Shown here piece by piece: positions 46,727 to 56,204 of a stretch of 64,000 bases of DNA. The stretch's first letter is position 1, and each line of letters begins with the position of its first letter. The notes beneath the pieces are model-generated. The model saw nothing but the letters and a program-made list of their open reading frames with translations, was not told the origin of the DNA and ran no database searches. This DNA is from Orbilia blumenaviensis (taxonomy: Eukaryota; Ascomycota; Orbiliomycetes; Orbiliales; Orbiliaceae). The stretch covers positions 4,216,001 to 4,280,000 of the forward strand of contig JAVHNS010000001.1 of NCBI GenBank assembly GCA_036872755.1, read 5' to 3'. The translations under genes were made by a program, and so were the position numbers.

Positions 46727-49470
46727 CTAGAAGTATAGATGATTGTTGCGGTCTGCATGTACATTGAGAGGGGTGACGTAATGGGGGAAATATGGGTGAT
46801 TGGCAGGATCAATATTCGCTCCCTGCGCATAGGGACTCGGAAATGGCGGGCGTCTTGGTGGCGCTGGCGGCTTCAACGCTTGTATGTGCACTTGTGCCTG
46901 TGCCTGTGCCTGGGCTTGGGCCTGTGCCTGCGATTGTGCTTCTGCGGCGCTCTGTTTTAGAACAGCAAAGTGCGAAGGACTATGGTTGAAACCCGGAGGA
47001 GGAGGGATAGAAGCCGGGACATGGTTTAGAAGGGTTGTCGTGAGCAAGGAAGTCGGAGGTGCTTGCGAGGCCTCCTGTTGTTGGTTCCCATTGTTCCACC
47101 CCCATTTTGCTGGCAGCTCTTTCAGGAGGAAGTTAACCCCCCAACCCGTCTCACGGGATATCCGGCGAACAATCTCAATGACTTCCTTCTGCTCTTCGTG
47201 ATTGGTCAGCAGTTCAGCTGCCGCCGCCAGAGGTCGAAGTGCAACAGAGGCTATTCCTCTATCCTTTAGAGGAGCGACGATACCACATATTGTATGTGCA
47301 TGTATCATCGCCATGTCTTTCATTTCTGGGACCTCCACGCTCATGAGGGGGTGTGTCTGTGCTAGGAGAACCATAGCAGTATGGTAAAATAATCTCGAGA
47401 CCACGTTCGAACGTTTGAGAAGCCTGTCGGGTAAAACAAGGATTAATATCAAATACAAGGAGTTAGCGGGAAAAGGTTGGTCATACCAAATACTCGGGAA
47501 GTTCGATTTTGAAGACGTTTCACCGGGTAGCAGATATGATAGAGGTTGCATGCTCCTCGGCACATTACTATCCCAAGTTTCGCACTGTTCCTTCAAGAAT
47601 CGCCATTCTTCCAATCTCTCGCTAGTTTTGTTACCGATTAGGATAGGGTCGAGGGGTTCGGTGTACCTGGGGATGGTCGCACGGAAGTCAGCAACCTTGG
47701 CGAGGAGGTAGACCATTCTATAAGCCCATAGCTCCTCGTGTCCTGGGTCGCAATCCTGTGTAAAATCCATATTGACACCCCAGTCATCAGGCTTCCATGC
47801 AATCGGCCAGTTGAAGTGCAAGCAGCTTAGCAATTCCATTGTGACATTGATCCAAAAACAAGCACCCCCAAACCCAGTATCGAGGGCCGTCCACCCACAT
47901 TCCTTAATTAGGGCTCGGGCACCGGCAATGTGGTTCATTCGCTGTAAGGCCCGCTCGGACATAATTTCGTAGACATTGAGGACAACGGCGGTGACTGCAC
48001 AAATTACCGTATCACGGTCTGGGTTTTGCAAGGCATCAAGCAACAACCTGGTTGAGAAATCGTAGTAATGAAGGGCTCGATCCTCTTTATAGGCTGGATT
48101 CACGAGGGAGAGGTGTTTGGCACCACACGCCAAAAGTGCATTCAGAAGCATTGGTTCCCCTAAGGAGTGGAATGGGAGGAGCCGGGAGAAATGTTTTAGT
48201 GGGTCTAGCGTATCCATCCAGATTCCTACCTCCTCTACGAAAACTTGCATGAAGAGTGTTTCCTCTGATCTATTTAATATGCTGCGGACTTCGGTCTGGA
48301 GACTGGGTTCGGTCGGGATCAAATCCGCCGGAGGGGGCGCTTGCCGTATTGTAGTCGAGCTGTTGTCCGTGTGAGCACTGCTTGTGCTACCACGATGCCG
48401 GTGCCTTCTACTAAACTCTGCGGATGCCGCCTGCACCGGCGGCTGCATTGACGGGAGCGGCTGTGTTAATATGGTTTCGGTGTGCAGGCCAGAGGCATGA
48501 TACAGCTGGGCCTGGTTGGGTGTCGTATTATTTGGTGGGGCAGCCTCCTTTAGAGGAGCATACCGCTGAGAGCCCCCCTCATACTCGGAAGCAATTTCCC
48601 TCGACTCATCTTGAAAGGATACTATACGGACAGAATCAGTCAGTCCGTTAACTCTTCGACCGTAAAGGCTAGGTTTAGGGCCTCAGATAGTATGGTTATA
48701 TTCGACTGACCCTTCCAATCACTACCCGCTGCGACAATTGGTGGGTGTTTGACGGTGGTATCGATGAAATTTAGGCGAACACCGCGTTTACATGTTCTGC
48801 TAGATTTCCGACAGTTCTATGATGTTGAATGTGAGCAAGAGTTGTATAATATAGATGTATAGTTTTCCTTTTTATCGGCTTGGGCGCTAGTACCTGACAA
48901 TCTGGTAGACCTTCGTCACCTATATCACAATTGGAGAGTCAGCGATCGTTGTGATGGGAGATATGAACGGTTGGATACAAGGGTCCCGTACATTTCAAGT
49001 GACGTTCACTGTTGTACCCAAATCGTTAGCAATTGATGTCATAGCGAGAAATATCAAAGCAACCTGGACATACCGGCAAGTTAAACTATTTCATGCACAT
49101 CTTACATCAGCATTTTGTTTCTCTTTTAACTTTCTCTGTTCGATCTCTCGCACTCTATGCTAGATATCGATATTCTGAGATTGAATCACTCACCAACCTA
49201 GACGAGCCGGATATTAGAATGGGTACCTTCTTAGCGACCAGGAACTTCAACGTAATGCGCAAAACGGACGAGAGAGAAAACTGCGAATAGATGGAAAAAA
49301 GAAAAGAAAAAACCACACAAAGCCGTGTTCCGATTCTGGTTCATTCTCCGTGCGAAACAAAAAAGAAAGAAAGAAAGAAAACCGAGGAGAAGGAAGGAAG
49401 GAAAGAAAGAGTACAAGAGCATACCTGTTCTCACGCGTTTCGGCCTCGTGCTGCCGTCAGCGGCAGCCAT
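46727..49470 (-). CDS. Zn2Cys6 transcription factor encoded with a chain of microexons
   Basis: There are eight exons, in gene order 49470..49425 (46 nt), 49197..49194 (4 nt), 49085..49074 (12), 49008..48992 (17), 48919..48894 (26), 48816..48711 (106), 48621..47487 and 47423..46727, giving 680 aa. Each junction has GT..AG ends and correct phase. The product begins MAAADGSTRPKRVRTGCLTC and completes the zinc cluster C17-x2-C20-x6-C27-x6-C34-x2-C37-x6-C44. Cys17 and Cys27 codons are split by introns. After a DWKVSFQDESREIASEY linker comes the fungal-specific transcription-factor middle region (ETLFMQVFVEEVGIWMDTLDPLKHFS..LLNALLACGAKHLSL). The C-terminus has a Gln-Ala dipeptide run. The domain suggests a sequence-specific DNA-binding regulator; its targets are unknown. 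Intron 7 (63 nt) has no stop and preserves frame. Confidence 0.9.
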
Positions 49471-50014
49471 CCCCGCCAAAGGGGCGAAGGGTTTCCCTAA
49501 AGATGCGGAAACCCGAGTTTGTAGATATTATAAATATATATAGATAGGTACCAAGCAGCTACTTGGAAGTAGGGCCCCAAGTGGCTATAGGATATTGATT
49601 GGTATGCGAGGTGAATGGAAGGATAGAAATCAATGACACGAGTTTTGTAGCCTCGTTTGTTGGAATTTCCCTGAAGTCGGTCGGTCAGTCAGCCAATTCC
49701 TCACGTGGATGTCACGAAGGGAAAGAACAAATGGAACGGAATAGAATAGATTGTGGATGGTGGATGTGGGTGGATAAGTAAATGGGATGTTGTTCCAACA
49801 CACTGCGCAGGCAGATGGACAGGCTGAGTGGAATCAACGTACGGAAAGCGGGAGCGAGAGGAACCGTGATTTAAATAGTAAATAAAAATAAAAAATAAAA
49901 AAAATAAAAAAGAAGAGGCAAGGAAGCTAGGTACTTGGGTAAAAACTGGAGTTGGGAGTCGAGTCGAGTCAAATCAGGTCGAGTCCAGGTTGAGCCCCAG
50001 TTCGGTCCAGGAAG

Positions 50015-50043
50015 CAAGCAGGCAGGCAGGCAGGCAGGCAGGC
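50015..50043. repeat. GCAG tetranucleotide repeat
   Basis: About seven copies of GCAG/CAGG lie in tandem in the intergenic region upstream of the Zn2Cys6 gene. Confidence 0.85.
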
Positions 50044-51043
50044 CGAGTTAACGGGTGGTATACGACGGGAAGACCAGGATGGAGATGCAACGGGGTGGAG
50101 TGGTGGGTAGTTAAGTAAGCAGTACCAAGTAAGAAGAGGTACCTGCTTAAAAGTAATAATTGCCCAAGCCAAAGCGAAAGTGAAGGTCAAATGGAAAGAG
50201 GAATAGTAAAGGTAAAGGTAAAAGTAAAAGTAAGCGTAAGAGGAAGAGGAAGAGGAAGAGGAAGGGAATGGCGTCGGATCTCGGAGGGCTGTGGAGAAAG
50301 AAAGGAAAAAAAGAGAAGGCTGTTACTATTATACTCTGCTGCCAATGCAGTAATCAGGTAGCTGGCTTACCTACCTCTTCTCAAGTAAAGTAGTGGTGGT
50401 AGTGGTGGTGGTGGCGGTAGCTCTGGATGTGGACGAAGAGGTCGGTCGGTCGAGTTGCAGTTACCTACTTACTACCTAGGTAGTTATAGTTACCAGGCAC
50501 CAAGTCGCCAGTTGAAATTAAATCGAGTCGGTTCGAGTTGAGATGACGATGGAAGCGGCGGAAGGACCGGGCGAGGGGCAATTGTAGCCGAGTGGCCGTT
50601 ACGCCCAGTCGGTATATTCCAGACTATATTCTTTTGTTTGATAACGGGCGGTTGTCTCTCTTAATTAGCGTTTGGTGTTGGGTTAGCATGAATACCTAGG
50701 AGTATATAATAGCCTCTCGTTCTCGCTCTGTCTCTATCTCTGTCTCTCTCTCTTATCAAAGTCTTCGATTGTACTATCTAATCAGATAAGCACCTACTTA
50801 CTTAAGCAAGTACCCAATTACCTAGGTACCTAAGTACCTGAGTAAGTACCTAGTAGCTAGTGGGTGGTGATGACGACGATGATGATGATTATAATGATGC
50901 CGTAGATACAGGACTGTAGATGCAGCTGCGATAGTAAAGGATTACTTAAGTACTTTTTAGAGTAGCGCGAAGGAACTAGATAAAATAAAAGAAAGGGAAA
51001 TTATAGGATAGAAGTAGCCGTAAAAGAAAAAGCAGAGGAAGGA

Positions 51044-51082
51044 GAAGGGAGGAGGAGAAGGGAGGAGGAGAAGGGAGGAGGA
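51044..51082. repeat. three perfect tandem copies of a 13-bp purine-only unit
   Basis: The unit GAAGGGAGGAGGA is repeated three times without mismatch. It is flanked by more GGA/GAA triplets and sits within a longer purine-rich strand (about 50985-51090). Confidence 0.9.
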
Positions 51083-51815
51083 GGAGGACTGCCATGCATA
51101 TTGGGGCCCCGCTCAATTAAAAAAGGTTAACTTATCATCCGTCAGCGCTCACTCATCGTCATCAATCAATCAATCGATCAATAGATCAATGACCTCTTCT
51201 TATTATTCTTCCTATCATCCTTCTTCTTCTCTCTGGTTTTTTTTTTTTTTTTTTCCCTTTCTTTCTGCTGCGACGTGAAACGTTTCCGACCTCGACTGGG
51301 CTGAGCTGAAACAAAACGCCGACAGCTCCAAAGTTAGTTAGAGCACGTACCGTACCTGTACACACATTACAACGCACGTCTGACCGTTTCTATTTCTGTT
51401 TCCGCCCGGTGCGCCGGTGCATTAATCTATATTATTATATCCTTACCCCATCCTATCATATCAATCATCCCGCAGTACACCTAGCCCTATCCACCTACGC
51501 AAGTATACATGTACTTACGGACTTAGCAAAGTACCTGAGCTAACGGAAGTACCTGGGTAAGTCCCTGGGCAGTCGGGCTACTTGCTTAGCTTGGGTAGGA
51601 CTCACTTATACGCCAAATTTTTTAGGCCGAAGGTGGTGTGTGTGTATGCGTGCCTGTGTGTCTGGCGCCGGCGTGGTGAGTAAGAACTGAGTAAGTGCTT
51701 TACTTATTTACCTACAAGACAGGTACTTCTTATCCAGGTAGGTAGGTATATAAAGATAAGGATATACGGGACAGGCCTTATAATGATACTACTCTTATAC
51801 TAGGTATCCGTGGTG

Positions 51816-52702
51816 ATGATGGCCATGGCTTCAAGGATAGCAAGCACTGGTGGTGGTGGTAGCAGCAGGAGTATTGGTAGTGCTATGGAAGCCCCCGTCT
51901 ATGTCATCCGGGGACACCCCTCTCCCGTCCATGCCCTGCATTTTTACCGCTCAAACTCGCGCCTCCTCTCTGCCGATGCCGAGGGCTGGATCGTGCTCTG
52001 GGACCTTCCAATCAGGCGCCCTGTTGCAGTATGGAAGGGTCATGATAGTGCTGTTTTAGGCGTCACGGATTGGGACGACACCAAAATCCTCACGTTCGTT
52101 CAACCCCCTTCCAGTCTACTCCGCTCTCTCCGCTCTCTCTCTCTCTCTCTCTCTTCCTTTCCCTCTCCAAGGCCTCCGGGCCCCTCATTCGACTGACATG
52201 CATGTACATGTACACCTGCATGCGCTAAAACTGTTTCTAATGCATTTCAAGGAACATATAGCCATGGAAGGGATAATAAGATATACGTCTGGCAGGTCCG
52301 TCCCGAAGACGAGCCAGGCCTTGATACCCGGCTGCCTGCCACATCTTCGTCTGAACATCACAGACCGCCATGGCTGCTTCACTCTCTCGACGTGAACGCC
52401 CTCAACTTCTGCGCCTTCGCCATGTGCATGTGCCTCTATCCTGGTCAATATTATCCTCCAGAAAACTCAAGCGATAGCCAGATATTGCTTGCAGTTCCCA
52501 GTTCCAAGGACCCGAATACCGTACGTATATGTAAAGTCCCGGTTTCAGCAACGTTGGTTGCGAAGCGAGCCCATTAGCCTAAGTAACCTCCCTCCCATTG
52601 CGTCCTAGATCGATATATACCATCTCCCTTCTCAAACTAGAGTCCATGCGACAGTGGGGCAACATCTAAACTTCAAAACTGGTGGGTACATTTTCATGAT
52701 AT

Positions 52703-52739
<37 letters not shown>

Positions 52740-53441
52740 ACTGCCCTAAAGTACATGCTATTTTCACCCAAATGATATCCTCTAACACCCCGCTCGAAAG
52801 GCATGCCGATGGCCCTCCGGTTATTCAGCTTCAATTCCCAATTAACTCTGTTAGCTGGTTATGAAAGTGGGCATGCCATTGTATTCACCCTGGACCCCCA
52901 GTCCAATATCTGGCACACTGCCTATTCGTCCAAACCCCACACTCAGCCCGTCCTATCACTCGATTATCACCCGCACCCCGGACCCTCAGCACCCTTGACC
53001 TTCTATACTTCTTCTGCGGATTCCATTATAGCAAAACATGAAATACAACCAAACGCTGTCCCAGCGAACTCAGAGGAAGAGGCTCCTTCGCAAATAATTA
53101 ATACTCGCCACGCCGGGCAACAGGGTCTGAACCTTCGGTCCGATGGGAGAATATTCGCAACGGCAGGTTGGGATTCTCGTATTCGAGTGTACAATGCTAA
53201 AAACATGAAGGAAGTTGCCGTCTTGAAATGGCACAGGGAAGGCTGCTATGCAGTCGCATTTTCTACAATATTTGACAGGCGGGACGAGCCGCGCGCAAGG
53301 GGTGAAGAGATTAAAGAACTCGCGCAAGCAAATGATACAATTACAACAGTCAGCCAACAAAGAGAAGAAAGAACCCGTCAAGCTCACGTATTAGCCGCGG
53401 GTTCAAAGGACGGCCGGATCTCCTTATGGGAGATATTTTGA
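51816..53441 (+). CDS. ASA1: ASA1, ASTRA-complex-associated WD40 protein
   Basis: The exons are 51816..52093, 52262..52520, 52609..52681 and 52801..53441, giving 416 aa. ASA1 is part of the ASTRA/TTT assembly that matures PIKK kinases (TOR, Tel1, Mec1). WD repeats are visible: PVYVIRGHPSPVHALHFYRSNSRLLSADAEGWIVLWDL, VLGVTDWDDTKILT-HGRDNKIYVWQ (across intron 1), LRLFSFNSQLTLLAGYESGHAIVFTLDP, NLRSDGRIFATAGWDSRIRVYNAKNMKEVAVLKWHREGCYAVAFS, and a final VLAAGSKDGRISLWEIF. Intron 1 uses the rare donor GTTCGT, and intron 3 holds a T30 run. The start is uncertain among three in-frame ATGs (51816, 51819, 51825). The gene is convergent with DBP7, with 15 bp between stops. Confidence 0.93.
52708..52737. 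repeat. T30 homopolymer inside ASA1 intron 3
   Basis: An unbroken run of about 30 T lies within the 119-nt third intron of ASA1. It is followed by the ctctaacacc branch region and the acceptor ending 52800. Confidence 0.9.
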
Positions 53442-53456
53442 CCCCTCTTCCCACGT

Positions 53457-55808
53457 TCAGCCAATATTGAATTCGGAAGCAATGTTCATGTGCTCCCTCA
53501 TTTTCTTCCGCATCATTTGAGCAGCTTTCCGTAACTCCTCCTCATCCTGGGTTTCCTGCGCGCCATCTTCATTGATATTAGTACTATCTAGCTTGCGCTT
53601 GCCCGAGGCCTTTCTCGAGTTATCGGATGTGCTTGAAACGGTCCCAGATTTCCCACGTGCTGGCACCTTGATATCACCTGGGCGTTCGCGAAGGCCGAAA
53701 CTTTTTGCGATGTGACCCAGGTGCAACTGTTTAATGTCAAATACCTCTCTCTCTGCTGCCACATGAGTTGCATATGCCCGAATGTGGCTCTGGAACGCTC
53801 TTTTCGCAAGATTGGAGAATTCCCCAGAGGCCAGGACTCGTCTCTCGACATCCAGATGAAACTCAATGGCTTCCTGCTCCCACTTCGCACCAGACGTTTT
53901 TGGCATAAAATCCTTCTTCCAAGAGGGATCAACGGCTTTCGCGGCACCTGGAAGTGGAGCATTTCCGAACCCTTTCTTGAGAACCTCGTCGGCCAACCTC
54001 CTTGTAAGATGCTGTTCCCCCAGGACCTGACTTGGGTATCCCTCTTCACACCCTGGCAACAAAAAAAGCAATGCTCTCCCATCCCGACCAGCTCGGGCAG
54101 TTCTTCCTATTCGGTGTATGTAATCTTCTTGGCTATATGGCGGGTCGTATTGAACAACCAGGTCGACATTGGGCAGATCCAAACCTCGAGAAGCCACATC
54201 AGTGCAGAACAACACTGCCCCATCTTTTTCATGAAAAAAGTCATTGAGAGTAGTGGTTCGAATATGCTGAGCCAAGCTTCCGTGAAGTTTGAACAATGAT
54301 ACTGCTGGGTCTATCAATGGCGCAGTTGATTTCGCCGCGAGATTAGGCCGTTTAGGTTTCTTCTTGTTCTCTTCCTCCTTCTCAACTTCAGTTTCAGCCT
54401 CTTCATCCTCCGAGGAAGAGTCAGAACTCGTGTCGCTCTGTTCTTTCTCCTCAACTTTGCTGAAAGTTTCGTAGTGGAAATCAACAGAGTCAGCACAAGA
54501 AAAGAACACAATAACTTTCATGTGTTCTTTCTTACGAACAAATGCCCTTCTCAGTATGCTGGCCAGTGTAACCAGCCGCAGCTTGGCAGGCGCTACAATA
54601 TATGCCTGCTTCAACTGTGCCGGTGCCTGGAAAGACTTAGGTCCATCGTCGGCCGTGTCTGACTTTTGGTTGCTTTTCAGATATAATGCATCCTTCAACG
54701 ACATATCCCCCAACTTCTGCACACTGGCCTTCATCGTCGCAGAACAAAGTACCGTTATCCTACGATCTGGAAGGCCGAGGTTCGCGAGAGACCCTTTACT
54801 AGACCCTTTCTGTGCCCTCTCATTTAAAGCGGTGAGAATCTGCTGCAAGGTCTCCTCGAATCCAAGCTCCATGAGCCTATCTCCTTCATCAAGAACAAGC
54901 CATTTGACAAAGCCAACATCGAGAGAAGTTGTATTCGACAGATGATCCGCCAATCGGCCTGGAGTAGCCACAAGGATATTTCCACCCTTCCGAATTCTTG
55001 CCTTCTCCGACTTTTTCTTCTCTCCTCCCAGAATTAGGATGGGAACTAGCCAGTGTAGGGATGGGTGGGACAAGAGTTGCATTAAGACGGTATATATCTG
55101 TCGCCCTAGCTCTCGGGTTGGGGCTAAGATTATTGCAAAACAGCCAGAGTCTCGGTGGAGCTTGTCGCCGTTGGTAGTCGCCGTGTATATCCGATGAACC
55201 AGTGGCAGTAGGTAGGTCAGGGTCTTTCCGGAACCGGTTTCGGCTTGAATAAAGGCATCCGAATCAGAGGATATCAGCTGTGGGACGGCGACCTGCTGAA
55301 TTGAGGTCGGCGCAGATATATTCATATTGTTAACAAGATGTGACGCAAGAGTAGGCGCAAGTCCCATTGTTGAGAACGCAGAACCATCTTTTAATGGAGC
55401 ATTGGTTGGAGCGGCGGGTGCAGCGTTTGCATTCTCCGTCTTATCAGCTTTTGTGACAGGCGCCGGGTTCGAACTGAAGATAGACGATATAATTGGTTGA
55501 TCATAGTTCGACCTTGGAGGGCCGCCATGTTCGTTTCCAGCTTTCGACCGGTTTACGAGAACACTATCATGATCAGACGCCGCTGGGGCATCAGATTTCG
55601 CATTGGAATGCGATCGCGAATTTGTGGATTTTTGATTCCCATCAGCATCTATGAAACTTGATTTGCCGCGTTTGTTCTGTAACCTCTTTTTCGCTCTAAA
55701 CCTATCCTTCCATCGACCTCCTCGAATACCGTTGATTGACGATGATGCGCCGAAAGCATTACCTGCTGGCGCAAGGTCGAAGTTGACGAGGATATCTGGT
55801 TCCGCCAT
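53457..55808 (-). CDS. DBP7: ATP-dependent RNA helicase DBP7 (DEAD-box family, 60S ribosome biogenesis)
   Basis: A single uninterrupted exon gives 783 aa. The start MAEPDILVNFDLA matches the family's short conserved N-terminus. A basic, disordered region (RWKDRFRAKKRLQNKRGK) precedes the helicase core. Motif I is AETGSGKT (189-196) and motif Ia PTRELGRQ. Motif II is the Dbp7-type DEGD (307-310) rather than DEAD. Motif III is SAT, and motif VI HRIGRTARAG. The second half carries a Ser/Glu-rich insert and the C-terminal LGHIAKSFGLRERPG block. By family it is nucleolar and removes snoRNA-rRNA base pairs in early pre-60S particles. It is the only long intronless gene here besides the secreted protein at 59815. 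Confidence 0.96.
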   Translation of the reverse strand: MAEPDILVNFDLAPAGNAFGASSSINGIRGGRWKDRFRAKKRLQNKRGKSSFIDADGNQKSTNSRSHSNAKSDAPAASDHDSVLVNRSKAGNEHGGPPRSNYDQPIISSIFSSNPAPVTKADKTENANAAPAAPTNAPLKDGSAFSTMGLAPTLASHLVNNMNISAPTSIQQVAVPQLISSDSDAFIQAETGSGKTLTYLLPLVHRIYTATTNGDKLHRDSGCFAIILAPTRELGRQIYTVLMQLLSHPSLHWLVPILILGGEKKKSEKARIRKGGNILVATPGRLADHLSNTTSLDVGFVKWLVLDEGDRLMELGFEETLQQILTALNERAQKGSSKGSLANLGLPDRRITVLCSATMKASVQKLGDMSLKDALYLKSNQKSDTADDGPKSFQAPAQLKQAYIVAPAKLRLVTLASILRRAFVRKKEHMKVIVFFSCADSVDFHYETFSKVEEKEQSDTSSDSSSEDEEAETEVEKEEENKKKPKRPNLAAKSTAPLIDPAVSLFKLHGSLAQHIRTTTLNDFFHEKDGAVLFCTDVASRGLDLPNVDLVVQYDPPYSQEDYIHRIGRTARAGRDGRALLFLLPGCEEGYPSQVLGEQHLTRRLADEVLKKGFGNAPLPGAAKAVDPSWKKDFMPKTSGAKWEQEAIEFHLDVERRVLASGEFSNLAKRAFQSHIRAYATHVAAEREVFDIKQLHLGHIAKSFGLRERPGDIKVPARGKSGTVSSTSDNSRKASGKRKLDSTNINEDGAQETQDEEELRKAAQMMRKKMREHMNIASEFNIG

Positions 55809-56204
55809 GGATTATGATTTGAATATAAGAAGCGACCGGTTTGGTGTACACAATTGGGGCTTCCGAGCCGTTTCCGTGGCTATCAAAGTTTGAAAGGCTT
55901 GGTCGTCAGTATGCGTCGTCGCAGTATCAAGCAGCAAACCAATTGAGCACGGTGAACAGAACAGAAAATTTATGGTGCCCAAAAGGCTTGGCATAACAAC
56001 GCGTTTATTCCAACATTTCAACACTCTTATGACACAGAAACACATATCGGCCGGCATAACAAGACGGAATTGAAATCGGATTTATTTGCCACGAGCTTGT
56101 TCTAAAAAATTTTCTAAAGCTAAAAGACGCTTCTGTGTAATGAGGAATCTAAAGTTCACTATATCGCAAAGACACATAAAAGATGAAAGTATATTGAAGC
56201 CCCG
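55809..56204. other. DBP7 promoter and terpene synthase 3' region
   Basis: 396 bp between the start of DBP7 and the stop of the terpene synthase, both on the minus strand. No gene is supported. Confidence 0.5.

Larger units (their letters stand above)
49471..51815. promoter_or_regulatory. 2.3-kb divergent intergenic region packed with simple repeats and TACCT motifs
   Basis: This separates the Zn2Cys6 gene (-) from ASA1 (+). It contains AT-rich (49870-49912), GCAG (50015-50043) and GAGGAA (about 50229-50262) repeats, a 13-bp triple repeat (51044-51082), T18 (51237-51254), and many TACCTA/TACCTG/TAGGTA words between about 50340 and 51750. No open frame of merit is present. It is probably long regulatory and leader sequence for one or both genes. 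Confidence 0.5.

Noticed and set aside
54520..54945. Plus-strand open frames opposite DBP7
   Set aside because: Antisense shadows of a clear helicase gene.
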